A stretch of 64,000 nt of DNA from Bacteroides sp. 51 (lineage in GTDB: Bacteria; Bacteroidota; Bacteroidia; Bacteroidales; Bacteroidaceae), in NCBI RefSeq assembly GCF_010500965.1, contig NZ_QVMI01000001.1, positions 308,442 through 372,441 on the forward strand, written 5' to 3'. Within the stretch, counting starts at the first letter, position 1. Each line of letters begins with the position of its first letter. The notes under the pieces were generated by a model. It made no database searches. It saw nothing but the letters and a program-made list of their open reading frames with translations, and had not been told where the DNA came from. A program made the translations under genes and the position numbers. Of the stretch, positions 43,999 through 52,257 are shown piece after piece.

Positions 43999-46224
43999 AT
44001 GAACGGAAAGACATACAAGATACACACCCTGTGGAGTTTACTGCTACTATTTATAGTATACTCGTGTAGCTCCGAAGCAGATGAGTGGCAAACAGAAGTA
44101 AAGGAGACTCCCATTGAGTTTGAATTCCTGATGCCGGACGATGGACAGGCATCGACCAGGAATAAAGTAACGTTTGCTAATGAGGATAAGGTATATATTA
44201 CGGCAAAGGTTAAGACAGTGGATGCTGGAAATGTTGAATCGACCAAAGTTGTATCAACCATTTTGAATTGCCAGGGCGGTAAGTTCCAACCAGCCTCCGG
44301 TAGTGATCGGTTGATGTGGCCGGCCGATGCCGTATCGGCAGAGTTCCGGGCATATTATCTTCCCGAGACACATAGTACAGCACCAACAGCAGGTTCTCCA
44401 CTAACCATTCCTCTAAATAAACTGAAAGAGGATGGAACAAACGATGACCTCTTATTGGCACAGCAAGAAATCATTAATCTGAACGGTATTGTGACGTTAC
44501 GCTTTGCCCATACCACCACCAAGTTGCGGTTTAACGGATTAAAGAAAGAGGCTACCACTTTGAAACTCGTTCCACAAAACATTAGCATAATCAACCAATT
44601 AGTGGTTAGCTATAGTGATGCAGATGGTTATACTCATAAATTCGAGAACAATACAACAGAAAGAGGAATCACTATGGAGAAGGCATTAAATGAAACTACG
44701 GCACTCTTCTTCCTGAATGTTACCTCCAACTGGGAAGGCGAAACATTCGAGTTTACCCAAGAGGGTTCCTCGAGTGAGCTTCCGAAGAAGACGGTGCTGG
44801 CCGATGCCTCTTCCCATCTGTCTACCATGAAGATAGGTCGGGCATACCGATTAACCTTCTACTCGGGAGGTACCAATCCGGCATTGGAAAAAGAAGACGC
44901 GTGGTACAAAGACCATGAGATTGAAACATTCCAGTCTGTAGAGGAAATTCAAAGCTACTTTAATGGAGAAGGCAAGGACGGGTTAACAAAAGACCTTGAT
45001 TTTAACAATATCCTCTTGGATGAATCCATACCTATCAGCTTCTCATCAACCCGGGGCATTGCGTTAACAGGTACCTTTAACGGAAACAACCACACCATTC
45101 GCAATGTGTATGTACGCAACGGCTTATTTAATGCTATCCCTTCGGGTGCAACCATTAAGAATCTACGCCTCGAAAATGTAAAAGTCATAGCCGAAAATGG
45201 TGAAGCCGCAGGCTTATTATCCCCTAGTAACGCCGGAACCATAGACAATGTACGCATCGGTGGGAGCAACCAGATCGGTACCAATAATGTCTCTTCGGTA
45301 GGCGGATTGGTAGGTGTCAACACCGGAACCATCAACACCGTGCAACTATCGGGTGCATTGCTGATGGAGCCCTATATAGAGAATGATACTGAAACCACTA
45401 AAGTATTTGCCGTAGGCGGATTGGTGGGTAGCAATACAGGTACCATAACCAATTGCGAGATAAACGCGGGCGGGTTGCTGCAACCCGCGGGTACATACAT
45501 TGCCGGCCAGGCAACCATTGGAGGAATGGTAGGAAGTCACACAGGAGCCAATGCCATAAGCGGTTGTTCCACCTTTGTGCGGGTAGATGCCACCCGGTTG
45601 GCTGCCAAGACCAGCTATGTAGGCGGGTTCTGTGGAGTGAACAGAGGTAAACTTAGCGATAACGAAGCAAATGGAGAGGTAAGAGGATCATTGTTTGTTT
45701 CCCGCTCGGCTACCGGAGGTTTCTTAGGATTTACCACATCCAGTGCGGCAGTAGTCAATGGATGTGGTGCTACAGGGAATGTTACGGAGTCGGCTTGCGA
45801 TCGTGTAGCAGCAACGCCTGAACTTTATACAGGTGGCTTCTGCGGATTCTCCGAAATCGACCTGAAGAATGTATATTCCGTAGGTGCATTGATGTCGGCT
45901 TCTTCCGTTCCGGGAGATGCCGTACGCAGAAAAGGAGCCTTGACCGGACTAATCTCTGCCGATAAAACCGTTTATAACTCATTCAGTATTACAAACCAGG
46001 GAGGGGAAGACCTGACTCTTAGTGGTTCGGAGGACCTTGCTAACATCTGTAAAACACAAAATGTACACCTCAGGGGCAAGATGGTATCCGAACAAGGGGT
46101 AGTGGAAACAACTATCACTGCCACCATAGCCCGGTTGAACAATGCGGTAAGTACGGCAAATGGGTATTGGTCGTGGAGCAGCTCTTCCGCCATTTACGGT
46201 GGGGTACCTTACATAGTTAAGTAA
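43999..46224 (+). CDS. Fimbrillin-GLUG lipoprotein, putative tip adhesin 4
   Basis: 741 residues. The lipobox is VYSC (Cys23), and the processing-type Arg54 lies in QASTRNKVTF. The fimbrillin module spans to about residue 290 (MKIGRAYRLTFYSGG). FQSVEEIQSYFNGEGKDGL then leads to GLUG repeats starting with LTGTFNGNNHTIRNVYV (GGLVGVN, GGLVGSN, GGMVGSH, GGFCGVN, GGFLGFT, GGFCGFS). The Cys-containing GGFCG variants are peculiar to this member. It is tightly spaced in the operon. Confidence 0.84.
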   Translation: MNGKTYKIHTLWSLLLLFIVYSCSSEADEWQTEVKETPIEFEFLMPDDGQASTRNKVTFANEDKVYITAKVKTVDAGNVESTKVVSTILNCQGGKFQPASGSDRLMWPADAVSAEFRAYYLPETHSTAPTAGSPLTIPLNKLKEDGTNDDLLLAQQEIINLNGIVTLRFAHTTTKLRFNGLKKEATTLKLVPQNISIINQLVVSYSDADGYTHKFENNTTERGITMEKALNETTALFFLNVTSNWEGETFEFTQEGSSSELPKKTVLADASSHLSTMKIGRAYRLTFYSGGTNPALEKEDAWYKDHEIETFQSVEEIQSYFNGEGKDGLTKDLDFNNILLDESIPISFSSTRGIALTGTFNGNNHTIRNVYVRNGLFNAIPSGATIKNLRLENVKVIAENGEAAGLLSPSNAGTIDNVRIGGSNQIGTNNVSSVGGLVGVNTGTINTVQLSGALLMEPYIENDTETTKVFAVGGLVGSNTGTITNCEINAGGLLQPAGTYIAGQATIGGMVGSHTGANAISGCSTFVRVDATRLAAKTSYVGGFCGVNRGKLSDNEANGEVRGSLFVSRSATGGFLGFTTSSAAVVNGCGATGNVTESACDRVAATPELYTGGFCGFSEIDLKNVYSVGALMSASSVPGDAVRRKGALTGLISADKTVYNSFSITNQGGEDLTLSGSEDLANICKTQNVHLRGKMVSEQGVVETTITATIARLNNAVSTANGYWSWSSSSAIYGGVPYIVK

Positions 46225-46241
46225 TAAAAACCATAGAATAG

Positions 46242-48221
46242 ATGAAACGATATACGATACTGAACCTCTGCCTACTGGCATTGCTTTGTTTCTCGTGCGA
46301 ACAAGATGAGCCGGAGGCAGTAGTAATCCCACAAGGAGATGAGGTGGTAACATTCCGTGCTACAACAGGGGTACAGACGCGTGCCACGGAGACAGATCTT
46401 AATATGCCAGACATTCGTGTCATTGCACCCGGCTATGGAACAGGAGCCACCAACCAAAGTAAACTGTATAGCGCTGTAGCGGGAGCAATGACCATTGCCG
46501 AAGGTGAAGAAATTCGTTGGAGTGCAAAGAACATGGTATTTACCTCCTGGTACGAAGGAGACGGTAGCACCACCGGCACCGGCTGGACTATGCCTGAACT
46601 AGGTGGCACCGGAACGGTAGACTTTACTGAAAATTTGGAAAACCTTATCGGAGCGTATGAGACGGAAGATTACGTGAGAGTACCGAAGATACCCGAAATA
46701 GAACTTATCTACAAACACCTCGTGGCCAAAGTAGATATCACCTTAAAGAACATAGCTACCGGTGCCAGTATCCCCGCAGGTACGACCATTACCTACCCTG
46801 CTATAAAGCAGACGGGAGTGTTTACAGCCGGATTGACCGGATGGCCCACCGTATCGTTGGGAAAGGCCGGCAATGAGTTGAGCTATACATTCACCCCTGA
46901 TAATGGTGAAGGAAAACTAACTTGCTACATGCCCCCCATGACAGCCAATGAACTGTTGATGTATGGTTCGTTTACCGTCCGTGAGGCAGGTAACGCTACT
47001 TCGTACGTAGGAACCCTACAAGGTTTGGAGTTGGAAACAGGCAAGGGTATAGAGGCCGGAATTCACTATACCTTCACAATCGAAGTAAACAACGACCATA
47101 CCGCTCTGTTGCAAGCCGTAACCCTGGCACCTTGGGAAGTAAACCCCAGGAACATCTACAATCGCCCAAGCAATGGTATCTGGGGATTGGAAGACTTGCA
47201 GGCATTATCCAAGTTTGTGAATGGAGAAACAACAGAAGTCAACAAAGACGGAGATCCAACCTGGAACAACCTGACCATGAAAGACCTCTATATTGAAGAG
47301 GCAGACGGCAAGAAAATCATCAACCTATACACCGATATCGCCTTTAAAACCACCGATGAATTTGCAGCCATCGGTAAAGCAGGCCATCCTTTTGCAGGTT
47401 ATGAGTTCAACGGAAACGGATACACCATCTCCAACCTGGCGTTGAAGCAACCCGGCGCAGACAATCAGGCTTTGTTTGGCTTGGTAGGCGATGGTACAAC
47501 CATCAAAAACCTGACAGTGAGCCGGGCGTCTGTAGAGGGAAACAACAATGCGGGTATGTTGGTGGGACAAACAAGCGGAACCAACATCATTATCGACCAC
47601 TGCTTTGTGAGCGGTGGGGAAGTATTGGGTATACATAATGCCGGAGGTGTGATCGGGCTATGTGGTGCCGGAACAATTGTTCGTAACTGTGGTGCTACAC
47701 CGTCGGCCGTTACGGGAAACCAATATGTAGGCGGGTTCGTAGGCCAGAACAATGGCACGATAGGCAACAGTTATTCGCAAACTGGCTCTATCATCTGCTC
47801 GGACGAGATTGGCGGCGGATTCGTAGGTCAAAATAATAACATGGTGCACAATTGCTATTCATCAGCTTCGTTTTCGTATGGTCAGAAATCTATCGGCGCC
47901 TTTGCCGGGCATCATGTGGCCGGAACAAAGACTATGGAAAGCTGCCATTGGAATACTGAGTGCATTAACAATACCACTTGCTCCAAAGTAGTGGGCAATA
48001 GTACCGAGAATGCCGATGGTGTGGAAGTAAAACCGGGCGGTTTCTCGGGTGTAGCCTTTGCAAAAAACAATGGGGAGGTGGTGCAAAACGATTACCGGCC
48101 CTTATACGACATTATGAACAACTTTGTAGATAGCAACCCCACCGATTTAGAGTACCTGCGCTGGACACGGATAAATAATGTACCCCTTCCTGTATTCAGT
48201 TACAGTTATCCAATAAAATGA
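46242..48221 (+). CDS. Fimbrillin-GLUG lipoprotein, putative tip adhesin 5
   Basis: 659 residues. The lipobox is CFSC (Cys19), and Arg47 lies in VQTRATETDL, much like the motif of the giant pilin. The fimbrillin module (WSAKNMVFTSWYEG, YKHLVAKVDITLKN, CYMPPMTANELLMYG) ends near residue 300 in TLAPWEVNP. GIWGLEDLQALSKFVNG and then GYEFNGNGYTISNLAL open the GLUG region (AGMLVGQT, AGGVIGLC, GGFVGQN twice, IGAFAGHH). It is the last structural subunit before the anchor-type gene. Confidence 0.84.
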   Translation: MKRYTILNLCLLALLCFSCEQDEPEAVVIPQGDEVVTFRATTGVQTRATETDLNMPDIRVIAPGYGTGATNQSKLYSAVAGAMTIAEGEEIRWSAKNMVFTSWYEGDGSTTGTGWTMPELGGTGTVDFTENLENLIGAYETEDYVRVPKIPEIELIYKHLVAKVDITLKNIATGASIPAGTTITYPAIKQTGVFTAGLTGWPTVSLGKAGNELSYTFTPDNGEGKLTCYMPPMTANELLMYGSFTVREAGNATSYVGTLQGLELETGKGIEAGIHYTFTIEVNNDHTALLQAVTLAPWEVNPRNIYNRPSNGIWGLEDLQALSKFVNGETTEVNKDGDPTWNNLTMKDLYIEEADGKKIINLYTDIAFKTTDEFAAIGKAGHPFAGYEFNGNGYTISNLALKQPGADNQALFGLVGDGTTIKNLTVSRASVEGNNNAGMLVGQTSGTNIIIDHCFVSGGEVLGIHNAGGVIGLCGAGTIVRNCGATPSAVTGNQYVGGFVGQNNGTIGNSYSQTGSIICSDEIGGGFVGQNNNMVHNCYSSASFSYGQKSIGAFAGHHVAGTKTMESCHWNTECINNTTCSKVVGNSTENADGVEVKPGGFSGVAFAKNNGEVVQNDYRPLYDIMNNFVDSNPTDLEYLRWTRINNVPLPVFSYSYPIK

Positions 48222-48234
48222 TTATATAACAACT

Positions 48235-49131
48235 ATGAAGAAATATTTCATACCCCTACTGGCATTGGGTGCCATGTTTACAGTCACATCGTGCATAGAG
48301 GAATCGACAGATCATTGCCCCAAGAAAGCGAACGTTTTGCTTGACTGGGTGGAAACCCTCCCGATCACAGAAGATGGCAATCCGGTGAATGTAGTTATCA
48401 TCCCGGGCGACGGTTCTCCCGAACAGAAGTATGATTCGGACACCCACTCGCCCGATATAGAGATACCTGTAGGAGATCAGACCATCCTGGTATATGAAAA
48501 GAACGGCGAGAAACATATCAACAACCACCAGCAAACGGTAAGTGTGGAGGCGGGAGCCGACGGAAAGGTGAACGATGATCCCGGTTTCTTTAGTGGTGGT
48601 TCTGTCACGGTGAATGTGCAACCAAACTCTGACCTCGAACTGCCGCTTTACAAGCAGGTGCGCGAACTGATTATCGAACTGAAACTTTCGGGAGCCGGGG
48701 CGGAACACATCGTCGGAATAACCGGCAACTTTGACGGTATAGCCACCGAGCGCCACATCAACAATGGTTTCCGTCCGGTAGATCATACCATTACCCGTCC
48801 GCCCGCCATCAAGAAAGGGAATGTGGATTACACGTTTGATAATATAGCGAGCGAATCGGGCGCGTTCTTTAGCGGAAGTCGCAAACTACTGGGGATAGAC
48901 GGTGAGGGGAAACAAACGCTTACTCTTACGGTTACGTTTAAAAATGGCGATACGCAGGTCTTTCCGATAGATGTAACCCGGCTGATGGATGGTTTCCATA
49001 CCGAAGACCTCGACCACGAAGGCAGTGAAAGGCCGTGGTATATCAAGTTGGGATTCGATGTAGACACTTCTTTCGAGATTGTTATTGTAGATTGGGAAGA
49101 CGGGGGATCGTCCTGGATTATACCCGATTAA
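48235..49131 (+). CDS. DUF5119-type fimbrial anchor lipoprotein (FimB/Mfa2-like)
   Basis: 298 residues with lipobox VTSC (Cys20). Unlike the nine proteins before it, there is no Arg at residues 46-54, so it should keep its lipid and stay in the outer membrane, as expected of a pilus anchor. The domain fits DUF5119: VLLDWVETLP, DQTILVYEKNGEK, VRELIIELKLSGAG, GITGNFDGIATERHIN, and an end in VIVDWEDGG. In P. gingivalis the anchors FimB and Mfa2 limit fimbria length; that role is inferred here. It is 13 bp after the last adhesin gene. Confidence 0.82.
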   Translation: MKKYFIPLLALGAMFTVTSCIEESTDHCPKKANVLLDWVETLPITEDGNPVNVVIIPGDGSPEQKYDSDTHSPDIEIPVGDQTILVYEKNGEKHINNHQQTVSVEAGADGKVNDDPGFFSGGSVTVNVQPNSDLELPLYKQVRELIIELKLSGAGAEHIVGITGNFDGIATERHINNGFRPVDHTITRPPAIKKGNVDYTFDNIASESGAFFSGSRKLLGIDGEGKQTLTLTVTFKNGDTQVFPIDVTRLMDGFHTEDLDHEGSERPWYIKLGFDVDTSFEIVIVDWEDGGSSWIIPD

Positions 49132-49173
49132 ATCAATACCCCCCCTGTTCAATCACTTATAAAGTTCCATATA

Positions 49174-49746
49174 ATGAAAAAGATTCTTGTGATAACCTTG
49201 TTCTTCGTAGGTTTCAACATCTCCGCAATAAATGCACAACGCATGGTAGTGAAGAGCAACCTGCTTTACGATGCAACTACCACGCTGAACCTGGGGATGG
49301 AGTTCGGACTGTCGCACAAATGGACGCTCGACGTACCGGTGAACTACAACCCCTGGTCGCTCAGTGATGGCGCCCGTTTAAGGCATCTGGGCGTACAGCC
49401 CGAAGCGCGTTATTGGTTTTGCGAACGTTTCCGGAATACGTTTATCGGGTTTCATGCGCACTACGCCTGGTTCAATGTGGGAAGACTGCCCGATTGGTCG
49501 TTTATCAGTTTCAATATGCAAGAGAACCGTTACCAGGGGCACCTCTTTGGTGGTGGCGTGTCCATCGGCCACTCCTGGCTATTAAGTAACCGTTGGAGCC
49601 TTGAGGCATCCGTAGGTTTGGGATATGCGCATATTTTGTACGATAAATATCCCTGCGATGAGTGTGCCACTAAGTTAAAGAGTGACCATAGGAACTATCT
49701 GGGGCCAACTAAGGCAGCCATATCACTTATCTACATTCTTAAATAA
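49174..49746 (+). CDS. DUF3575 outer-membrane protein
   Basis: 190 residues with a signal peptide ending near ISAINAQ and no lipobox. DUF3575 marks are VKSNLLYDATTTLNLGMEFG, HLGVQPEARYWFCERF and GHLFGGGVSIGHSWLLSNRW. Alternating aromatic residues suggest a small beta-barrel in the outer membrane. In Bacteroidales, DUF3575 genes commonly neighbour DUF3868 and fimbrillin genes, so it is likely an assembly or anchoring partner of the pilus. A 42-bp gap, the largest in the cluster, precedes it. Confidence 0.85.
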   Translation: MKKILVITLFFVGFNISAINAQRMVVKSNLLYDATTTLNLGMEFGLSHKWTLDVPVNYNPWSLSDGARLRHLGVQPEARYWFCERFRNTFIGFHAHYAWFNVGRLPDWSFISFNMQENRYQGHLFGGGVSIGHSWLLSNRWSLEASVGLGYAHILYDKYPCDECATKLKSDHRNYLGPTKAAISLIYILK

Positions 49747-49756
49747 ACCCGGACTA

Positions 49757-51232
49757 ATGATGAAAAAGAATACCATACTTCTACTTGTAGCCTTTGCCGC
49801 TTTATGGGGCAATGTATATCTTGTAGCTGCGCAAGAATCTGTTTTGAAAGAACAAATATCCGTTACTCCCCTGCGGCTGGAGCAAAGCGGAGATTCGCTA
49901 TATATTGACCTGGAGATCGTATTGCGTGATGTGAAGATTAAATCGGCACAAGCCATCGACCTCATACCCGTGTTGCTTACCGCCGACCGCAGCATGACTC
50001 TGCCTCTAGTTTCGTTGAAAGGGAATAATGAGTACGCGTACTACAAACGCAAAACAAGCCTGATGACCCCGGGAGAGAAACAAGCCCGTACCGCACCCTA
50101 TGCCATAGAGAAAGGGAAACAATGGACGAACAACACTCTACACTACCAGTATAGCCTGCCTTACGAGGAATGGATGGCGGGCGCCAGTGTAGAAATGCGC
50201 TACGATGATTGCGGTTGTGGCGAAACTGCCACTATGTATACCCAACCGGTGGGACAGATCGTTCTTCCCCGGAAAGTGGAATACCAGGTGGTGCCACACT
50301 TGGCGTACATACAACCTGAGGCGGAAGCCGTGAAGCGTCGCGAGGTGCAGGTAGAGGCTTTTCTTGATTTTGCGGTGAACAAAACCAATATCCGGCCCGA
50401 TTATATGAACAATCCGCGCGAGTTGGACAAAATACGCCAGATGATTGATGGATTGCAGAACGATGAGAGCATCACCATAAACGGTTTGGATATCATTGGT
50501 TACGCTTCTCCCGAAGGTTCGCTGGCCAACAACAAACGTTTGTCCGAAGGGCGGGCCAAGGCATTGCGCGATTATCTGGCTTCGCGATATGACTTCTCAT
50601 CGGAGTACTACAATATCGTGTTTGGCGGCGAAAACTGGGACGGCCTTATAGCCGCGCTGGACATCGCCAAGCCGGATTATGGAAGCCAGGTGATCGGCAT
50701 TCTGGCTAACGATGAGTCCGAGGCTGTGAGGAAGCAAAAGATTAAAGCATTGCGTGGCGGGCAGCCCTATCGCCAGATGTTGCAAGACATATATCCGGCA
50801 TTGCGTGTGGCCGTGTGTAAGGTGAACTTTGAGGTGAAGAACTTTGATTTGAACGAGGCTAAAGAGATGATCCGGTTGCGTCCGCAAAACCTCAGTCTCA
50901 ACGAGATGTTTCTAGTGGCTAATACTTACCCGAAAGGCTCTCCGCAGTTTATCGAGGTGTTTGAAACCGCCGCACGCCTATATCCCGGCAGTGAGGTGGC
51001 AAACCTGAACGCGGCCGCTTCTTCCCTCTCGGAAAACGATGTTGAAACTGCCGCGAACTACCTGTCTAAAGTGGAACCGCAGACTTATCCGGCGGCTTAC
51101 AATAACCTTATGGGGGCGCTTTATATGCTCAGGAAAGAGTATGAAACGGCCGAACGTTACCTCAAGATTGCCCAAACCGGTGGGGTGGAAGAGGCCGGGT
51201 TTAATTTGCAGGAAATAGAAAAGACAAAGTAG
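49757..51232 (+). CDS. DUF3868/OmpA-like protein with TPR end
   Basis: 491 residues from ATG 49757 (49760 is equally possible). The signal peptide ends at LVAAQ. Residues 25-190 form a DUF3868-type beta domain (DCGCGETATMYTQPVGQI). Residues 210-310 resemble an OmpA C-terminal, peptidoglycan-binding domain (AFLDFAVNKTNIRPDYMNN, ITINGLDIIGYASPEGS, LSEGRAKALRDYL). The end holds TPR-like helices (YNNLMGALYMLRKEYETAER). It probably links the pilus base to peptidoglycan. It is the last gene of the 12-gene cluster, 10 bp after the DUF3575 gene, and followed by two hairpins. Confidence 0.85.
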   Translation: MMKKNTILLLVAFAALWGNVYLVAAQESVLKEQISVTPLRLEQSGDSLYIDLEIVLRDVKIKSAQAIDLIPVLLTADRSMTLPLVSLKGNNEYAYYKRKTSLMTPGEKQARTAPYAIEKGKQWTNNTLHYQYSLPYEEWMAGASVEMRYDDCGCGETATMYTQPVGQIVLPRKVEYQVVPHLAYIQPEAEAVKRREVQVEAFLDFAVNKTNIRPDYMNNPRELDKIRQMIDGLQNDESITINGLDIIGYASPEGSLANNKRLSEGRAKALRDYLASRYDFSSEYYNIVFGGENWDGLIAALDIAKPDYGSQVIGILANDESEAVRKQKIKALRGGQPYRQMLQDIYPALRVAVCKVNFEVKNFDLNEAKEMIRLRPQNLSLNEMFLVANTYPKGSPQFIEVFETAARLYPGSEVANLNAAASSLSENDVETAANYLSKVEPQTYPAAYNNLMGALYMLRKEYETAERYLKIAQTGGVEEAGFNLQEIEKTK

Positions 51233-51355
51233 ACCGGGCGGTGCTTATTGAGATAAGCAAATACAAACTACGGCTACTCTGTGTACACTCAACCCTTAGC
51301 TTGGCAGCACAATACGGCTAGCAAGTTTTTACTTAACCTATATAAAAGATGAAGA

Positions 51356-51417
51356 ATAGCGCTGTTTTTCCGGAAGAACAGCGCTATAGGGATTAAAGAA
51401 ATATTTCTTTAATCCCT
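51356..51417. terminator. Two tandem hairpins between pilus cluster and frdCAB
   Basis: The first stem is 51356-51387 (atagcgctgttttt with aagaacagcgctat, one G-T pair, 4-base loop). Directly next to it, 51388-51417 is a perfect 30-bp palindrome (agggattaaagaaat and its mirror). They probably end the pilus transcript; the second could also serve as an operator before the frd promoter. Confidence 0.7.
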
Positions 51418-51439
51418 TGCTTTATCAAGGTATTTCCCT

Positions 51440-51447
51440 TAATTTTG
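51440..51447 (+). promoter_or_regulatory. -7 element of frdCAB
   Basis: TAATTTTG fits TAnnTTTG. TTGC lies 19 bp upstream at 51417-51420, overlapping the end of the palindrome. The leader to the ATG at 51517 is about 60 bases. Confidence 0.5.
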
Positions 51448-51516
51448 CGCAGATTAGTAGGCTGTCAAAAAGAATTTATAGAACTAAATAATTAAATAAT
51501 TTAAAAACAATCATTT

Positions 51517-52218
51517 ATGTGGTTATGTAACTCATCTGTAGGAAGGAAAGTGGTAATGAGTATTACTGGACTCGCCCTTGTCCTATTTCTAACATTTCAC
51601 ATGGCAATGAACCTTGTTGCAGTAATCAGTGGAGATGCTTACAACTGGATTTGCGAAATGTTGGGAGCAAATTGGTATGCGTTAGTTGCTACGGTAGCAC
51701 TTGCCGGCCTTGTTGTGCTTCACTTTGTGTATGCAATCTGGCTGACTCTTCAAAATCGCAGAGCACGTGGTAGCGAACGTTATGCAGTAACAGCGAAACC
51801 TAAAATGGTAGAATGGTCTTCGCAGAACATGTTTGTTCTCGGACTTATTGTCGTTCTGGGTTTAGGTCTGCACTTGTTCAATTTCTGGTACAAAATGCAA
51901 TTCGTTGAAATACTCGAAATGATGGGTGTTCACGACCTGGTTGCTACCGGCGGAATTGCCCCTACGGATGGTGCTGCATTTATTGCTTATACATTCAGCC
52001 AACCGGTTTACGTAATACTTTACCTCATCTGGCTGGCCGCTCTTTGGTTCCACCTGACACACGGTTTCTGGAGCTCCTTGCAAACACTGGGATGGAGCAA
52101 CAAAACTTGGATCAATCGTTGGAGAATAACCTCTGATATCTACTCAACAATTATCGTTGCAGGTTTTGCCTTGGTAGTTGTCGTATTCTTCGTTAAATCG
52201 TTGTGCGGAGCTTGTTAA
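51517..52218 (+). CDS. frdC: Fumarate reductase/succinate dehydrogenase cytochrome b subunit
   Basis: 233 residues, an inner-membrane dihaem cytochrome b of the single-subunit (B-type) anchor. Five hydrophobic segments are visible, with His residues in FLTFHMAMN, LVVLHFVYAIW, LGLHLFNFWY and LWFHLTHGFWS as haem ligand candidates. It passes electrons from menaquinol to the FrdAB head, allowing fumarate respiration, the source of succinate in Bacteroidales. It is the first gene of frdCAB, with 39 bp to frdA, and has its own promoter. Confidence 0.94.
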   Translation: MWLCNSSVGRKVVMSITGLALVLFLTFHMAMNLVAVISGDAYNWICEMLGANWYALVATVALAGLVVLHFVYAIWLTLQNRRARGSERYAVTAKPKMVEWSSQNMFVLGLIVVLGLGLHLFNFWYKMQFVEILEMMGVHDLVATGGIAPTDGAAFIAYTFSQPVYVILYLIWLAALWFHLTHGFWSSLQTLGWSNKTWINRWRITSDIYSTIIVAGFALVVVVFFVKSLCGAC

Positions 52219-52257
52219 TAAGAGTAATTTGTAAATCATTAAACTGAAAATCGCATT

